Counted from the first letter of the stretch, positions 34,427-43,931 are shown. The stretch: 64,000 nucleotides of DNA from Rhizobium sp. WSM4643 (GCF_025152745.1 NZ_CP104040.1:3286001-3350000), one strand, 5' to 3'. Notes: a model not told the origin generated them from the letters alone. Made by a program: numbers and translations.

Positions 34427-35436
34427 AACGCATCCTTCCCCTCGCCATCCTTCTTCTCGTTGCGGCAGGTGCCGCCGGCTGGTGGTACGGCATGCCCCAA
34501 AAGCTCGGCTGGTTGCCTGAGGCCAGCCGCGAGTTCGTCCTTTACGGCAATATCGATATCCGCCAGGTCTCGCTCGGCTTCCGCGTCAGTGGTCGCCTCT
34601 CCGAACTCCTTGCCGACGAAGGTGACGTCATCAAGAGCGGAACGGTCATGGCGAAGCTCGACGCAACCCCCTATGACTTCGCGGTCCGCTCCGGCGAGGC
34701 CAATGTCGCAGCCCTTCGGGCGACGCTCGACAAGCTGAAAGCCGGTCCGCGGCCGACCGAGATCGCCCAGGCACGCGCCGCCTATGACGAAAGTATCGCC
34801 GATCTCCGCAATGCCAACCTCGCCTATGACCGCGCCCGCCAGTTGCGACCGCAGGGCACGATTTCCGAGGCGAGCCTTGATCAGGCAACCGCTGCAAGGG
34901 CCATGGCCGCCGCACGCTCCGATTCCGCCAACGAGGCGCTGAAACTGCTGCTGGAAGGCTCCCGTGTCGAGGATATTGCCGCTGCCGACGCCCAGTTGAA
35001 GGCGGCACAGGCAACACTCGCTTCCGCCCGCACTTCGCTAGATGACACCGAACTGCGCGCGCCGAACGACGGCGTCGTCCTCTCCCGCGTCCGGGAAAAT
35101 GGCGCGATTGTTTCCCCCGCCGACACTGTCTTCGTGTTGTCGCTGACAGAACCCGTCTGGGTTCGCACCTATGTCGCCGAACCCGATCTCGGCCGCATCC
35201 ATCCCGGCATGAAGGTTTCGGTCACTTCCGATACGGCGTCCAACAAACCCTATGAAGGTACGATCGGCTTCATCTCGCCGGTTGCCGAATTCACGCCGAA
35301 ATCGGTGGAGACGCCGGAGCTCAGGACCGACCTCGTCTATCGCCTGCGGATTGTCATCGATAAGCCCGGCCCGGATCTGCGCCAGGGCATGCCAGTCACC
35401 ATGCGTCTTCCTACGCCGACGGCGGACGAACGATGA
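34423..35436 (+). CDS. ybhG: YbhG-like HlyD-family membrane fusion protein
   Basis: 337 residues: an N-terminal membrane anchor ([20 protein letters not shown]), first lipoyl segment ([32 protein letters not shown]), a long coiled-coil hairpin (about residues 95-205), second lipoyl half ([28 protein letters not shown]) and beta-barrel. It links the inner-membrane ABC exporter to an outer-membrane channel. ATGA overlap with both cecR and the ATPase gene shows tight coupling. Confidence 0.92.
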   Translation: MKRILPLAILLLVAAGAAGWWYGMPQKLGWLPEASREFVLYGNIDIRQVSLGFRVSGRLSELLADEGDVIKSGTVMAKLDATPYDFAVRSGEANVAALRATLDKLKAGPRPTEIAQARAAYDESIADLRNANLAYDRARQLRPQGTISEASLDQATAARAMAAARSDSANEALKLLLEGSRVEDIAAADAQLKAAQATLASARTSLDDTELRAPNDGVVLSRVRENGAIVSPADTVFVLSLTEPVWVRTYVAEPDLGRIHPGMKVSVTSDTASNKPYEGTIGFISPVAEFTPKSVETPELRTDLVYRLRIVIDKPGPDLRQGMPVTMRLPTPTADER

Positions 35437-37178
35437 CCGCCGCCGAGACCGGCCGGGGCGACAAGCCGCTTGTCCGGATCGACGGCGTCACCAAGCGCTT
35501 CGGCGATGCGCCGGCCGCCCTTGACGCCGTCTCCGGCGTCATCGGTGGCGGCGCGATCACCGGTCTCGTCGGCCCTGACGGCGCCGGCAAGACGACGCTG
35601 ATCCGCCTGATGACCGGCCTGATGCTGCCCGACACGGGAGCTATGGAGGTTCTCGGCTTCGATACCCGGAAGAATGCCGCCGGCATCCAGGCGGCGATCG
35701 GCTACATGCCGCAGCGCTTCGGTCTCTATGAGGACCTTTCGGTACAGGAAAACCTCGACCTTTACGCCGATCTGCGTGGCCTGCCGAAGAGCGAACGTGC
35801 GAGCGCCTTCGACGAACTGCTCACCTTTACCGATCTCAAGCGTTTCACCGGCAGGCTCGCTGGAAAGCTTTCCGGCGGCATGAAGCAAAAGCTCGGTCTT
35901 GCCTGCGCGCTTCTGAAGAAGCCGCGCCTGCTGCTGCTCGACGAGCCGGGCGTCGGCGTCGATCCAATCTCGCGCCGCGACCTCTGGAAGATGGTCGAGA
36001 ACCTGACGAAGGAAGGCATCGGCGTCCTTTGGTCGACCGCCTATCTCGACGAGGCCGAAGCCTGCGATCATGTGCTGCTCTTAAACCAGGGCAAGCTGCT
36101 CTTTTCGGGGAAACCGGCTGACATGACCGGCCGCGTCAGCGACCGGGTTTTCCGCGTCTCGGGCTTGACAGGGCGCCGCCGGCAGGTGCTCGCCGGACTT
36201 CTGCAGGCTGATGGCGTCATCGATGGCGTGATCCAGGGCGAGGCGATCCGCCTCGTCGCCGCCAAGGACAGGAAACCGGATATAGGCTCGGCCGGCGATG
36301 GCGCGACACTCACCCCTGCCCCGCCGCGCTTCGAAGATGCCTTTATCGACATGCTGGGTGGTGGTCCTGGCGGCCGCTCGAGATTGGCCGAGGCGCAAGA
36401 GCCGACGAAAGGCGAGGATGACCGGCCGGTGATCGAGGCCAAGGCGCTGACCAAGCGCTTCGGCGATTTCACCGCTGCCGACAATATCAGCTTCGATATC
36501 CGCCGCGGCGAGATCTTCGGCCTGCTCGGCCCAAACGGCGCCGGCAAATCCACCACCTTCAAGATGCTCTGCGGCTTGCTGAAGCCGACAAGCGGCGAAG
36601 GCCGCGTCGCCGGTTTCGACCTTCGCCGCGATGCCGCCGAGGCCCGCAACCAGCTCGGCTACATGGCGCAGAAATTCTCGCTCTATGGCGATCTGACTGT
36701 CATGCAGAATCTCGAATTCTTCTCTGGCGTCTATGGCCTTCGCGGGCCGCACAGGCGCGAACGCATCGAGCTGATGGCCAGCATCTTCGATTTCGGCCGC
36801 CATGCCAGCCAGCCGGCGAAAGATCTGCCGCTCGGCCTGAAGCAGCGCCTGGCGCTTGCCTGCGCCGTCATGCACGAGCCGCGCGCCCTCTTCCTCGACG
36901 AACCGACCTCCGGCGTCGATCCGATCACCCGGCGAGAATTCTGGACGCATATCAATGCGCTGGTCGAAAAGGGCGTTACCGTGCTCGTCACCACCCATTT
37001 CATGGACGAGGCGGAATATTGCGACCGCATCTCGCTGATTTATCGCGGCCGTTCGATCGCGCTCGGTTCGCCCGATGAATTGAAAGCCCGGGTTGCAACC
37101 AAGGAGCAGCCGGACCCGACGATGGAGGACGCCTTCATCGCCCTGGTGCAGCAATCCGAGAAGGAGGATGCCGCATGA
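35433..37178 (+). CDS. ybhF: YbhF-like ABC exporter ATPase with two nucleotide-binding domains
   Basis: 581 residues with two ABC domains in one chain. Domain 1 (about 10-300): Walker [10 protein letters not shown], signature [15 protein letters not shown], Walker [14 protein letters not shown]. Domain 2 (about 325-575): Walker [10 protein letters not shown], a degenerate signature ([15 protein letters not shown] in place of LSGGxxQ), Walker [14 protein letters not shown] and H-loop TTHFMDEAE. Both halves look ATP-binding. It powers the YbhS/YbhR permease pair. Coupled by ATGA at both ends. Confidence 0.93.
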   Translation: MTAAETGRGDKPLVRIDGVTKRFGDAPAALDAVSGVIGGGAITGLVGPDGAGKTTLIRLMTGLMLPDTGAMEVLGFDTRKNAAGIQAAIGYMPQRFGLYEDLSVQENLDLYADLRGLPKSERASAFDELLTFTDLKRFTGRLAGKLSGGMKQKLGLACALLKKPRLLLLDEPGVGVDPISRRDLWKMVENLTKEGIGVLWSTAYLDEAEACDHVLLLNQGKLLFSGKPADMTGRVSDRVFRVSGLTGRRRQVLAGLLQADGVIDGVIQGEAIRLVAAKDRKPDIGSAGDGATLTPAPPRFEDAFIDMLGGGPGGRSRLAEAQEPTKGEDDRPVIEAKALTKRFGDFTAADNISFDIRRGEIFGLLGPNGAGKSTTFKMLCGLLKPTSGEGRVAGFDLRRDAAEARNQLGYMAQKFSLYGDLTVMQNLEFFSGVYGLRGPHRRERIELMASIFDFGRHASQPAKDLPLGLKQRLALACAVMHEPRALFLDEPTSGVDPITRREFWTHINALVEKGVTVLVTTHFMDEAEYCDRISLIYRGRSIALGSPDELKARVATKEQPDPTMEDAFIALVQQSEKEDAA

Positions 37179-38302
37179 GCACCTCCTCCGGCCGGATGCG
37201 GCGTCTCTTGGCCCTCGTGCGCAAGGAAAGCTTTCAGGCGATTCGCGATCCGAGCAGCATCCTCATCGCCTTCGTGCTGCCGCTGATCCTGCTCTTTCTC
37301 TTCGGTTACGGCGTCTCGCTCGATACCACCCACACCCGCATCGGCCTCGTGACCGAGGAGATGACGCCGCTGACACAGGATCTGTCGGCGAGCTTCCAGG
37401 CCTCGCGCTATTTCGAGGTCGCCGTCAGCCGCGACCGGCGCCTGTTCGAGGACGATCTTGTGCTCGGCAAGGTACGCGGCATTGTCGTCATTCCCGCCGA
37501 TTTCACCACACGCTACACCGCCGGCAACCGTCCCGATATTCAGGTGATCGTCGACGGCTCGGATCCGAACACGGCGAATTTCGTACAGAATTATGCGCAG
37601 GGCACCATTGCCAACTGGGAGCGGCAGAGGCAAGCGGACGTCGCCTCCCATAGTCCTGCCATCTCGGTCGAGCAGCGCTTCTGGTTCAACCCTGAACTGA
37701 CCAGCCGCAATTTCCTCGTGCCCGGCTCCATAGCCATCGTCATGACGCTGGTCGGCACGCTTCTGACCTCGCTTGTCGTCGCCCGCGAATGGGAGCGGGG
37801 CACGATGGAGGCGATGATGGCAACGCCGGTAACAGCGGTCGAGCTGCTCGCAGGCAAGATCCTGCCTTATTTTCTGCTCGGCCTCACCTCGATGACGCTC
37901 TGCGTGCTGCTTGCGGTCTTTCTCTTCGGCGTGCCGTTCCGCGGCTCCGTCGCTGCCCTCTATGCACTGTCGGCCGCCTTCCTGATCCCGGCGCTCGGCC
38001 AGGGCCTGTTGATCTCTACGGCAACGAAGAATCAGTTCCTCGCCTCGCAGTTGGCGCTGATCTCGGCCTTTCTGCCGGCATTCCTGCTGTCGGGCTTTCT
38101 CTTCGAGATCAATTCCATGCCGACCGTGATCCAGTGGGTCACCTTCATCGTGCCGGCGCGTTACCTGATCCCCAGCCTGCAGACGGTGTTCCTCGCCGGC
38201 GATATCTGGCCGATGTTCCTGCAGGCGATCGGCGTGATGCTGACGATCGGCGTCATCATGTTCGTGCTTGCGGCGCACAGCACCAGAAAGAGGATCGGCT
38301 GA
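37175..38302 (+). CDS. ybhS: YbhS-like ABC-2 permease
   Basis: A 375-residue ABC-2 transporter: one N-terminal helix (SILIAFVLPLILLFLFGYGVS), a large periplasmic domain (about residues 50-180) and five C-terminal helices starting FLVPGSIAIVMTLVGTLLTSLVVAREWERGTMEAMM, the family signature. It forms a heterodimer with the next gene product. Starts with an ATGA overlap to ybhF and ends one base before the ybhR start codon. Confidence 0.92.
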   Translation: MSTSSGRMRRLLALVRKESFQAIRDPSSILIAFVLPLILLFLFGYGVSLDTTHTRIGLVTEEMTPLTQDLSASFQASRYFEVAVSRDRRLFEDDLVLGKVRGIVVIPADFTTRYTAGNRPDIQVIVDGSDPNTANFVQNYAQGTIANWERQRQADVASHSPAISVEQRFWFNPELTSRNFLVPGSIAIVMTLVGTLLTSLVVAREWERGTMEAMMATPVTAVELLAGKILPYFLLGLTSMTLCVLLAVFLFGVPFRGSVAALYALSAAFLIPALGQGLLISTATKNQFLASQLALISAFLPAFLLSGFLFEINSMPTVIQWVTFIVPARYLIPSLQTVFLAGDIWPMFLQAIGVMLTIGVIMFVLAAHSTRKRIG

Positions 38303-38303
38303 G

Positions 38304-39416
38304 ATGGGTTGGACAAGGCTTTACGCCCTGATCGTCAAGGAGCTGCTCGCCGTCCTGCGTGATCCGAAGGGCCGCGCCATCCTGATCGGCCCGCCGATCG
38401 TCCAGCTTCTCGTCTTCTCCTATGCCGCGACGCTCGAAGTGCGCAATGTCGATGTGATGATCCTCAACCGCGACAGCGGTCACTGGGGCCAGGAACTGAT
38501 CGAGCGCATCGACGGCTCGCCGACTTTCAGGAAGATCGAGATTGCACAAAGTCAGGCGGAGGTCCGGGTGGCGATCGACAATCAGACGGCCATTGCCGCC
38601 GTTGAGATCGGCCCAGACTTTTCCCGCAATATCGAGGCCGGGACGCCAGCCGACCTGCAAATGGTGCTCGATGGCCGTCGCTCCAACGCCTCGCAGATCG
38701 TCGCGGGCTATCTCTCGCAAATCGGCGCCGCCCTTGCCGCCGAGACACCGGCCGGCAAACGTGCCGGCGCCGACATCGTCTCGACACTACCGCGCAACTG
38801 GTTCAACCCGAACCTCACCTATCAATGGTTCATGGTGCCGAACCTGATCGCCAGCATCGCGCTCCTCATCGGCCTGATCGTCACGGCGCTGTCGATTGCT
38901 CGCGAGCGCGAGCTCGGCACCTTCGACCAGCTGATGGTCTCGCCGCTGCGTATGCACGAGATTCTGATCGGCAAGCTGATTCCACCGATGATGATCGGCC
39001 TCTTCCACATCACCGTCTATATCCTGGCCGCCGTCTTCCTTTTCGAGGTGCCGCTGCGCGGCTCGCTCTTCCTGCTTTACGGCAGCGCGATCTTCTATCT
39101 CGGTTCGGTCGCCGGCCTCGGCCTCTTCATCTCGGCGCTGTCGATGACGCAGCAGCAGGCGATCCTCGGCGCCTTCCTTTTCATGGTCCCGGCTATGCTG
39201 CTCTCCGGCTTTGCGACGCCGATCGAGAACATGCCGGGATGGTTGCAGCCGGTGACCCTGATCAATCCGCTGCGCTATTTCCTGGTCGTCGTCAAAGGCG
39301 TCTTCCTCAAGGATATTCCTTTGAGCGAGGTGGTGACCCAGACGATCCCACTGGCGCTGATCGCCACTGTTACGCTCAGTGCCGCCGCCTGGCTTTTCCG
39401 CCGGCGGCTGGAATAA
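38304..39416 (+). CDS. ybhR: YbhR-like ABC-2 permease
   Basis: 370 residues, same architecture as the preceding permease: N-terminal helix (RAILIGPPIVQLLVFSYAATLEV), periplasmic domain, then WFMVPNLIASIALLIGLIVTALSIARERELGTFDQLMVSPL and four more helices. Start 38304 is two codons downstream of the ybhS stop region; the frame from 38268 overlaps ybhS and is rejected. Last gene of the cecR operon; together the five genes form a complete tripartite-type exporter lacking only an outer-membrane channel. Confidence 0.92.
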   Translation: MGWTRLYALIVKELLAVLRDPKGRAILIGPPIVQLLVFSYAATLEVRNVDVMILNRDSGHWGQELIERIDGSPTFRKIEIAQSQAEVRVAIDNQTAIAAVEIGPDFSRNIEAGTPADLQMVLDGRRSNASQIVAGYLSQIGAALAAETPAGKRAGADIVSTLPRNWFNPNLTYQWFMVPNLIASIALLIGLIVTALSIARERELGTFDQLMVSPLRMHEILIGKLIPPMMIGLFHITVYILAAVFLFEVPLRGSLFLLYGSAIFYLGSVAGLGLFISALSMTQQQAILGAFLFMVPAMLLSGFATPIENMPGWLQPVTLINPLRYFLVVVKGVFLKDIPLSEVVTQTIPLALIATVTLSAAAWLFRRRLE

Positions 39417-39488
39417 CGCATTCCGACCCGGACTTTAACGGCCTCACATAATGTGAACCGGCCGTCCAAAGCGTGACACTCTCCTGCC

Positions 39489-39513
39489 GGAACCTCGGAT
39501 TGGCGCGGTCGTT
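39489..39513 (+). promoter_or_regulatory. EcfG-type promoter upstream of DUF1236 gene
   Basis: GGAAC (39489-39493), 16 bases, CGTT (39510-39513), matching the GGAAC-N16/17-CGTT pattern of alphaproteobacterial EcfG sigma factors. The start codon is 35 bases further on, leaving a short leader with AAAAGGAGAAGC. Confidence 0.8.
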
Positions 39514-39547
39514 ACCCCAGTGCAATCCCCAGAAAAGGAGAAGCAAA

Positions 39548-39943
39548 ATGTACAAGATTCTCGTTGTTTCCAGCGCCCTTGCGCTGTCGTCATTTGCAAC
39601 CAATGCGCTCGCTGATGGAGCCGTGACCGGTGCAGCCGGCGGCGCCATCACCGGCGCAATCGTCGGCGGCCCTGTGGGTGCTGCCATTGGCGGTGTGGCC
39701 GGCGGTGTCGCCGGTGCCGTTGTCGATCCGCCGCCGCGCGAGGTCGTCACTTATGTCCAGCAGCAGCCAGCCCCGACCGCCTCCGTGGTGGTCCAGGAAC
39801 CGATCGTCGTCGGCAAGCCGCTTCCGGCAGACGTCGTGGTGACGCCGGTACCTGACAATCCGAAATATGCCTATACGGTCATCAACAATCAACGCGTGAT
39901 TGTCGAACCCCGCACCCACCGTGTGGTGCAGGTCATCGAATAA
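39548..39943 (+). CDS. DUF1236 secreted glycine-rich protein
   Basis: 131 residues: signal peptide MYKILVVSSALALSSFATNALA, a Gly/Ala-rich glycine-zipper-like stretch (GAVTGAAGGAITGAIVGGPVGAAIGGVAGGVAGAVV) that may insert in a membrane, a Pro/Val linker, and a C-terminal DUF1236 module (YAYTVINNQRVIVEPRTHRVVQVIE). Function unknown. AAAAGGAG before the ATG is a strong ribosome site. The EcfG-type promoter suggests induction in general stress. A textbook terminator follows. Confidence 0.85.
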   Translation: MYKILVVSSALALSSFATNALADGAVTGAAGGAITGAIVGGPVGAAIGGVAGGVAGAVVDPPPREVVTYVQQQPAPTASVVVQEPIVVGKPLPADVVVTPVPDNPKYAYTVINNQRVIVEPRTHRVVQVIE

Positions 39944-40156
39944 TCAGGCAACCGAAGCCGCCCGTTGTGGTTCGGCAACTTCCGGCTCCGCTTCGGCGGA
40001 GCCTTTTTTCGTGCGCTCGCGCCACCTGCCGATCAGCGAGAACAGAACGACAGCGTACTCTGGCAACTCGAACCCCCGCGGCAGCGCCTCTATCGGAATT
40101 TGGTCGCCGTAAAGCTTGCCCTGCCTGAGCGATAGAATATGCACGGTGGAAAGCAT
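39944..40156 (-). CDS. Small unknown protein overlapping an antisense terminator
   Basis: 70 residues, no signal peptide, with a mildly hydrophobic middle (LPEYAVVLFSLIGRW) and a charged Ala/Glu-rich tail (KKGSAEAEPEVAEPQRAASVA). A perfect GGAGG 8 bases before ATG 40156 argues that it is translated; an upstream ATG at 40171 has no such site. Its tail is encoded by the DNA of the DUF1236 terminator stem. Function unknown. Confidence 0.6.
   Translation of the reverse strand: MLSTVHILSLRQGKLYGDQIPIEALPRGFELPEYAVVLFSLIGRWRERTKKGSAEAEPEVAEPQRAASVA
39984..40009 (+). terminator. Rho-independent terminator of the DUF1236 gene
   Basis: Perfect 8-bp GC-rich stem GGCTCCGC / GCGGAGCC closed by a TTCG tetraloop and followed by six Ts. 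The strongest terminator in the window. It lies inside the coding sequence of the opposite-strand small gene. Confidence 0.92.
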
Positions 40157-40255
40157 GAGCCGATCCTCCATCGATTGACGGGATCAGCATCGCCGAAATG
40201 TCCGCTTTGGGTCCTTAAGAGACCGATTAAGGGCTACTAAAACTTCCAAGAGCTT

Positions 40256-41797
40256 TCAGCGCGGTCGCATTCCGGCCCGCGCCAGTCCTTCCAGAACCGG
40301 AACAAAGCGCCGCGGGTCCCTGGCCGGTTGACCGGCTTGAATTTTCTCAAGGGTCGCGCCGGGTGCGATCGCCTCAAGCGCATGCAGGTACTGCCGCGCC
40401 TCGGCCATGTTGCCGAGATGCGCATGTGCTGCGATCAGCATCCAGTAGGTCGGGTCGAAATGGGCATTGAGCGCCAGCGAGCGAGCGCCGAAAGAGACCG
40501 CCGCCTCGTAATTGCCGCGGAAGATCTCGGCCATCGCGATGCCCGTCAGCGAAAAACGCGCGTCCGGATCTCGCGGCCCCAGCCTCAAGGCGCGGTGGAG
40601 ACGCTCGAGCGCGTCATCGATATCGCCGCAGTGCAGGGCCGCGATGCCGGAGCATGCCGCGACGCGAAGATCATTGGGATTGGCGGCAGCGGCAGCCTCC
40701 AGCACGGCCATGCCGCCTTCGTAATCCTTGCCCGTCTGCAGCAGCGCCATACCGCAATGGACCATCACCCGGGGATCGCCGGCCGAATGCTGGAGGCCGC
40801 GGCGTGCAAGCCTGAGGCATTCCGCCTTGTCGTCTTCTCCGAGCGGCGGCCAGCCCATGGTCGTGCGATGTTCGAGCGCCCAAGCGGCAAGCGACAGGAT
40901 CAACGCATTTTCCGGCTCGATGGCCAGGGCCTCGCGCAGCAGCGCATAGGCAACGGCATTGCTTTCGATCGACTCGTCGGTGATGGCAGCAAGCGCACGC
41001 AGATAAAGATCGTAGACCGCCGGGCTGTTCGGCCGGTCTCGCCGCGATCTCCGGATTTCGGCGATCTCGATCGCCGGCTCGACGATCGTGGCGACGCGCT
41101 CGGTGATCCGATCCTGGAAGGCGAAGATGTGGCTGATGCCGTCTTCGAAATGATCGGCCCAGAGATTGGCCGCCGAAAGGCCGTCGACCAGTTGCACGTT
41201 GATGCGCACCTGCGCGCCCTCTCGTCGGATACTGCCTTCGAGCACGTAGCGCACGCCGAATTCCCTGGCCACCTCTCGCACATCGACGCTGCGTCCCTTG
41301 TAGACGAAGGCGGAGTTCTGCGAGACGACCGAAAAGGAACGGAAGCGCGAAAGTGCGGTGATGATCTCCGCCACCACGCCGTCGGCGAAATAATCCTGGT
41401 CGGCGTCACCGCCGAGATTGACGAAGGGAAGAACGGCAACCGACGGCGCCTGCGGCTCCACGGGCGCCACGGACGCCATCCCGGCATCGTCCTGGCGCGG
41501 CAGGCGATAACCAACCCTGGGAACGGTGGCGATCCACTCCGTGCCGTCCGGTCTTGCGCCGAGAAGCTTCCTGAGCGTGGCAATCTGGACCGTCAGGTTG
41601 CCTTCTTCTACGGTAAGTCCCGGCCAGGCCCGCTCCATCAGATCCGCCTTGGTGACGACGCGGCCCTCAGCCTCCAGCAGCAAGCCGAGCAGCGCTACGG
41701 GCCGTGGTCCCGTCGCAACGGACTTTCCGTCCCGCCACAGGCTTCCTGTCACGGGATCGTAAAGGAACGGACCAAACGAAAGCCTTGAGCTGCTCAT
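40256..41797 (-). CDS. Winged-helix regulator with TPR domain (adenylate-cyclase-like/CadC type)
   Basis: 513 residues. An N-terminal OmpR/PhoB-type winged helix (LSFGPFLYDPVTGSLWRDGK ... VALLGLLLEAEGRVVTKADLMERAWPGLTVEEGNLTVQIATLRKLLG) is followed by a TolB-like domain (VAVLPFVNLGGDADQDYFADGVVAEIITALSRFRSFSVVSQNS, YVLEGSIRREGAQVRINVQLVDG) and TPR repeats to the C-terminus. Such proteins bind DNA without a receiver domain and are probably controlled by protein contacts. No membrane helix is seen. It starts at 41797 (MSSSRLSFGPF); target genes unknown. It is a lone gene. Confidence 0.85.
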   Translation of the reverse strand: MSSSRLSFGPFLYDPVTGSLWRDGKSVATGPRPVALLGLLLEAEGRVVTKADLMERAWPGLTVEEGNLTVQIATLRKLLGARPDGTEWIATVPRVGYRLPRQDDAGMASVAPVEPQAPSVAVLPFVNLGGDADQDYFADGVVAEIITALSRFRSFSVVSQNSAFVYKGRSVDVREVAREFGVRYVLEGSIRREGAQVRINVQLVDGLSAANLWADHFEDGISHIFAFQDRITERVATIVEPAIEIAEIRRSRRDRPNSPAVYDLYLRALAAITDESIESNAVAYALLREALAIEPENALILSLAAWALEHRTTMGWPPLGEDDKAECLRLARRGLQHSAGDPRVMVHCGMALLQTGKDYEGGMAVLEAAAAANPNDLRVAACSGIAALHCGDIDDALERLHRALRLGPRDPDARFSLTGIAMAEIFRGNYEAAVSFGARSLALNAHFDPTYWMLIAAHAHLGNMAEARQYLHALEAIAPGATLEKIQAGQPARDPRRFVPVLEGLARAGMRPR

Positions 41798-41851
41798 TGC
41801 CAGAGCATAGCGCGAAAATATTGCGGACTGAAAGCCGATGGTGCGCCGATG

Positions 41852-41894
41852 CGCTGGATAAGCCACCGTCGGATGAACGGCAGCTTATCCAGCG
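41852..41894. terminator. Perfect 12-bp stem-loop between oxidoreductase and regulator genes
   Basis: CGCTGGATAAGC (41852-41863) pairs perfectly with GCTTATCCAGCG (41883-41894); the loop itself can form a short CCGT/ACGG stem. It starts 7 bases beyond the oxidoreductase stop and about 55 bases upstream of the regulator start. It has no T-run, so it may be a terminator, a regulator-binding site, or both. Confidence 0.5.
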
Positions 41895-41901
41895 GACAGG
41901 G

Positions 41902-42945
41902 TCAAACCTTCAACTCGCGTCGCTCGCGCTCGGTCACCATCGCAAGGTCGAGCACCTTCTGCAGGTTGGCGGCGTGGCGGAAGTTCGGGTCCGGCTGGAT
42001 GCCGCTTGCCACGGCCTCGGCAAAACGCTCGTAGTTGGTCGCCACCGGTTCAACCTCGATCTTCGTCCAGGTCGCGGTTTCGACATCCTCGCCGAGGCAA
42101 CCATGCAGCTCGGAACCGCTGGGACGATGGATGACCTCAAGGCTGCCCCTCTCGCCATAAATGCGCAACTTCAACTCGTTCAGATGCCCTGTCGCCCAGC
42201 GGCTGGCATGGATGACGCCGAGCGCGCCGTTGGCGAAATCGACAGACATGGTGAAGCTGTCATTGGCATCGAGCAGATATTCGCCGATCTGGCCGCCCGG
42301 CGCCTTGTTGAAGGTCTTCAGCCGCGCAAAGACGTGATCGATGTCGGTCGCCGCGCCATAGGCGGCGAAATCGAGAATATGGATGCCGACGTCGCCGAGC
42401 ACGCCGTTCGAACCATGGCCGGTGGAAAGCCGCCACAGCCAGGTCGATTCCGTGCGCCAGTCGCCCCAGGCGCGCGACACCAGCCAGCTCTGGAGATAGG
42501 AGGCTTCCACATGTCTGATCGTGCCGAGCTCGCCAGCAAGCACCATCTCACGGGCGCGCTGCAGCGGCGCGACGTTGCGATAGGTGAGGTTGACCATGTT
42601 GATGACGCCGGCCTTTTCGGCGGCCTCCGTCATCTCCAGCGCCTTTGTATAGTTCTCCGCCAGCGGCTTTTCGCAGAAAACGTGTTTGCCCGCAGCAATC
42701 AGCGCCATCGTCGTCGGGTGATGGATGCGGTCGGGCGTGACATTTGTCGCCGCATCGAATTCACCCCAGGCGATGGCCTCCTCCAGCGAAAGAAACCGCT
42801 TTTCGATGTTGAATTTGTCGGCGAAGGCCGAAAGCCGTTCGGAATCGGTGTCGACGGCGCCGACCACCGTCACGCCGTCGATGAGAGGGAAGCGGGCGAG
42901 CTGGTTTTTCGCCATCACCCCCGTGCCAAGAACGAGTAGTCGCAT
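41902..42945 (-). CDS. Gfo/Idh/MocA-family oxidoreductase (ThuB-like context)
   Basis: 347 residues: N-terminal NAD(P) Rossmann domain (LLVLGTGVMAKNQLARFPLIDGVTVVGAVDTD), the family motif FCEKPLAENYTKALEMTEAA with catalytic Lys, and a C-terminal beta-sheet dimer domain with GHGSNGVLGDVGIHILDFAAY. These enzymes oxidise or reduce sugar carbonyls. It lies 9 bases downstream of a ThuA-family gene; in Sinorhizobium thuA and thuB, similarly paired, act in conversion of disaccharides to 3-keto derivatives. The actual sugar here is not known. Confidence 0.88.
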   Translation of the reverse strand: MRLLVLGTGVMAKNQLARFPLIDGVTVVGAVDTDSERLSAFADKFNIEKRFLSLEEAIAWGEFDAATNVTPDRIHHPTTMALIAAGKHVFCEKPLAENYTKALEMTEAAEKAGVINMVNLTYRNVAPLQRAREMVLAGELGTIRHVEASYLQSWLVSRAWGDWRTESTWLWRLSTGHGSNGVLGDVGIHILDFAAYGAATDIDHVFARLKTFNKAPGGQIGEYLLDANDSFTMSVDFANGALGVIHASRWATGHLNELKLRIYGERGSLEVIHRPSGSELHGCLGEDVETATWTKIEVEPVATNYERFAEAVASGIQPDPNFRHAANLQKVLDLAMVTERERRELKV

Positions 42946-42954
42946 GGATGCTCC

Positions 42955-43740
42955 TCAGCGGTAACCGGCTTCGCCGGCCTGGTGCAGTCTCGGGCCGCGT
43001 TCGACGATCGGCTCCAGCGCTTTTTCTACCGGCACATTTGGAGCGTCGGTGATACCAGTCAACGCCCCCTCAGGGCTATAGGCCCACTTCACGCCGTTGA
43101 TCAGCACCTTCTGCACATTGACGTCGTGATAGGTCGGATAGGTCTCGTGGCCTGGGCGGAAATAGAAGACGTTGCCGGCGCCACGACGCCAGGTCAGGCC
43201 CGAGCGGAACACTTCCCCGCCCTGGAACCAGGAGATGAACACCGTTTCAAGCGGTTCCGGCACCGAGAACTGCTCGCCGTACATTTCCTCGTTCTCGAGT
43301 TCGAAATGCTCGCCGATGCCGGCGGCGATCGGATGGCGCTGGTTGATCGTCCACAGACGCTCGCGTTCACCCGCCTCGCGCCATTTCAGCGCGCAGGGCG
43401 TGCCCATCAGCCGCTTGAAGATCTTGGAGAAATGGCCGGAATGCAGCACCAGCAAGCCCATGCCTTCCCAGACACGCTTGGCGACACGCTCAACGACGAC
43501 GTCGGAGACCGCGCCGTGATCCTTGTGGCCCCACCAGGTCAAGACGTCGGTCTCAGCAAGGCGGGCTTCGCTGAGACCGTGCTCCGGCTCCTGCAGCGTC
43601 GCTGTCGTCGCCGAGATACTGGGATCGGTGTTCAGCGCGTTGGCGATCGTCGTGTGCATGCCCTCGGGATAGATACTCCGGACGACCGCATTGGTATTCT
43701 CGTGGATATTCTCTCCCCAGACGACGGTGCGAATGGCCAT
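42955..43740 (-). CDS. ThuA-family protein (trehalose utilisation-like)
   Basis: 261 residues of the ThuA glutamine-amidotransferase-like fold: [102 protein letters not shown] and [15 protein letters not shown]. The histidine-rich motifs are typical of the subfamily acting with a Gfo/Idh/MocA partner, which follows here 9 bases later. Unlike the thu locus of Sinorhizobium, no sugar ABC transporter is attached. Two palindromes upstream are possible operators. Confidence 0.88.
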   Translation of the reverse strand: MAIRTVVWGENIHENTNAVVRSIYPEGMHTTIANALNTDPSISATTATLQEPEHGLSEARLAETDVLTWWGHKDHGAVSDVVVERVAKRVWEGMGLLVLHSGHFSKIFKRLMGTPCALKWREAGERERLWTINQRHPIAAGIGEHFELENEEMYGEQFSVPEPLETVFISWFQGGEVFRSGLTWRRGAGNVFYFRPGHETYPTYHDVNVQKVLINGVKWAYSPEGALTGITDAPNVPVEKALEPIVERGPRLHQAGEAGYR

Positions 43741-43790
43741 GATGTGCTCCTGTAGAACCTGGAAGTATCGATAGGCGGGAAGTCAGGATT

Positions 43791-43802
43791 CAAAGCGCTT
43801 TG
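43791..43802. promoter_or_regulatory. LacI-family-like operator CAAAGCGCTTTG upstream of thuA-like gene
   Basis: Perfect 12-base palindrome with the central CG dyad typical of LacI/GalR operators, 50 bases upstream of the ThuA-family start. No LacI-type gene is adjacent. Confidence 0.5.
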
Positions 43803-43854
43803 GAAAACGGCGCCGACTGCGCCTCGTCTCCTCCACGTCCAAGGAACACATAGA

Positions 43855-43878
43855 CCTTTGTCAGTATTTTGACAAAGG
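43855..43878. promoter_or_regulatory. Inverted repeat CCTTTGTCA-N6-TGACAAAGG upstream of thuA-like gene
   Basis: Perfect 9-base arms with a 6-base spacer, about 120 bases upstream of the ThuA-family start and about 55 bases past the SMR stop. It could be a second operator or a weak terminator for the efflux gene. Confidence 0.45.
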
Positions 43879-43931
43879 GGAAAATTTACCGACTGAAGAC
43901 GGAAAAACCGGCTGGCAATATAGCAGCAATA

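Noticed and set aside
37040..38278. A 412-codon His/Asp/Arg-rich open frame on the minus strand
   Set aside because: Antisense to ybhF/ybhS; low-complexity charged composition without domains.
40328..41788. A 486-codon open frame on the plus strand
   Set aside because: Antisense to the winged-helix/TPR regulator, whose domains are clear.
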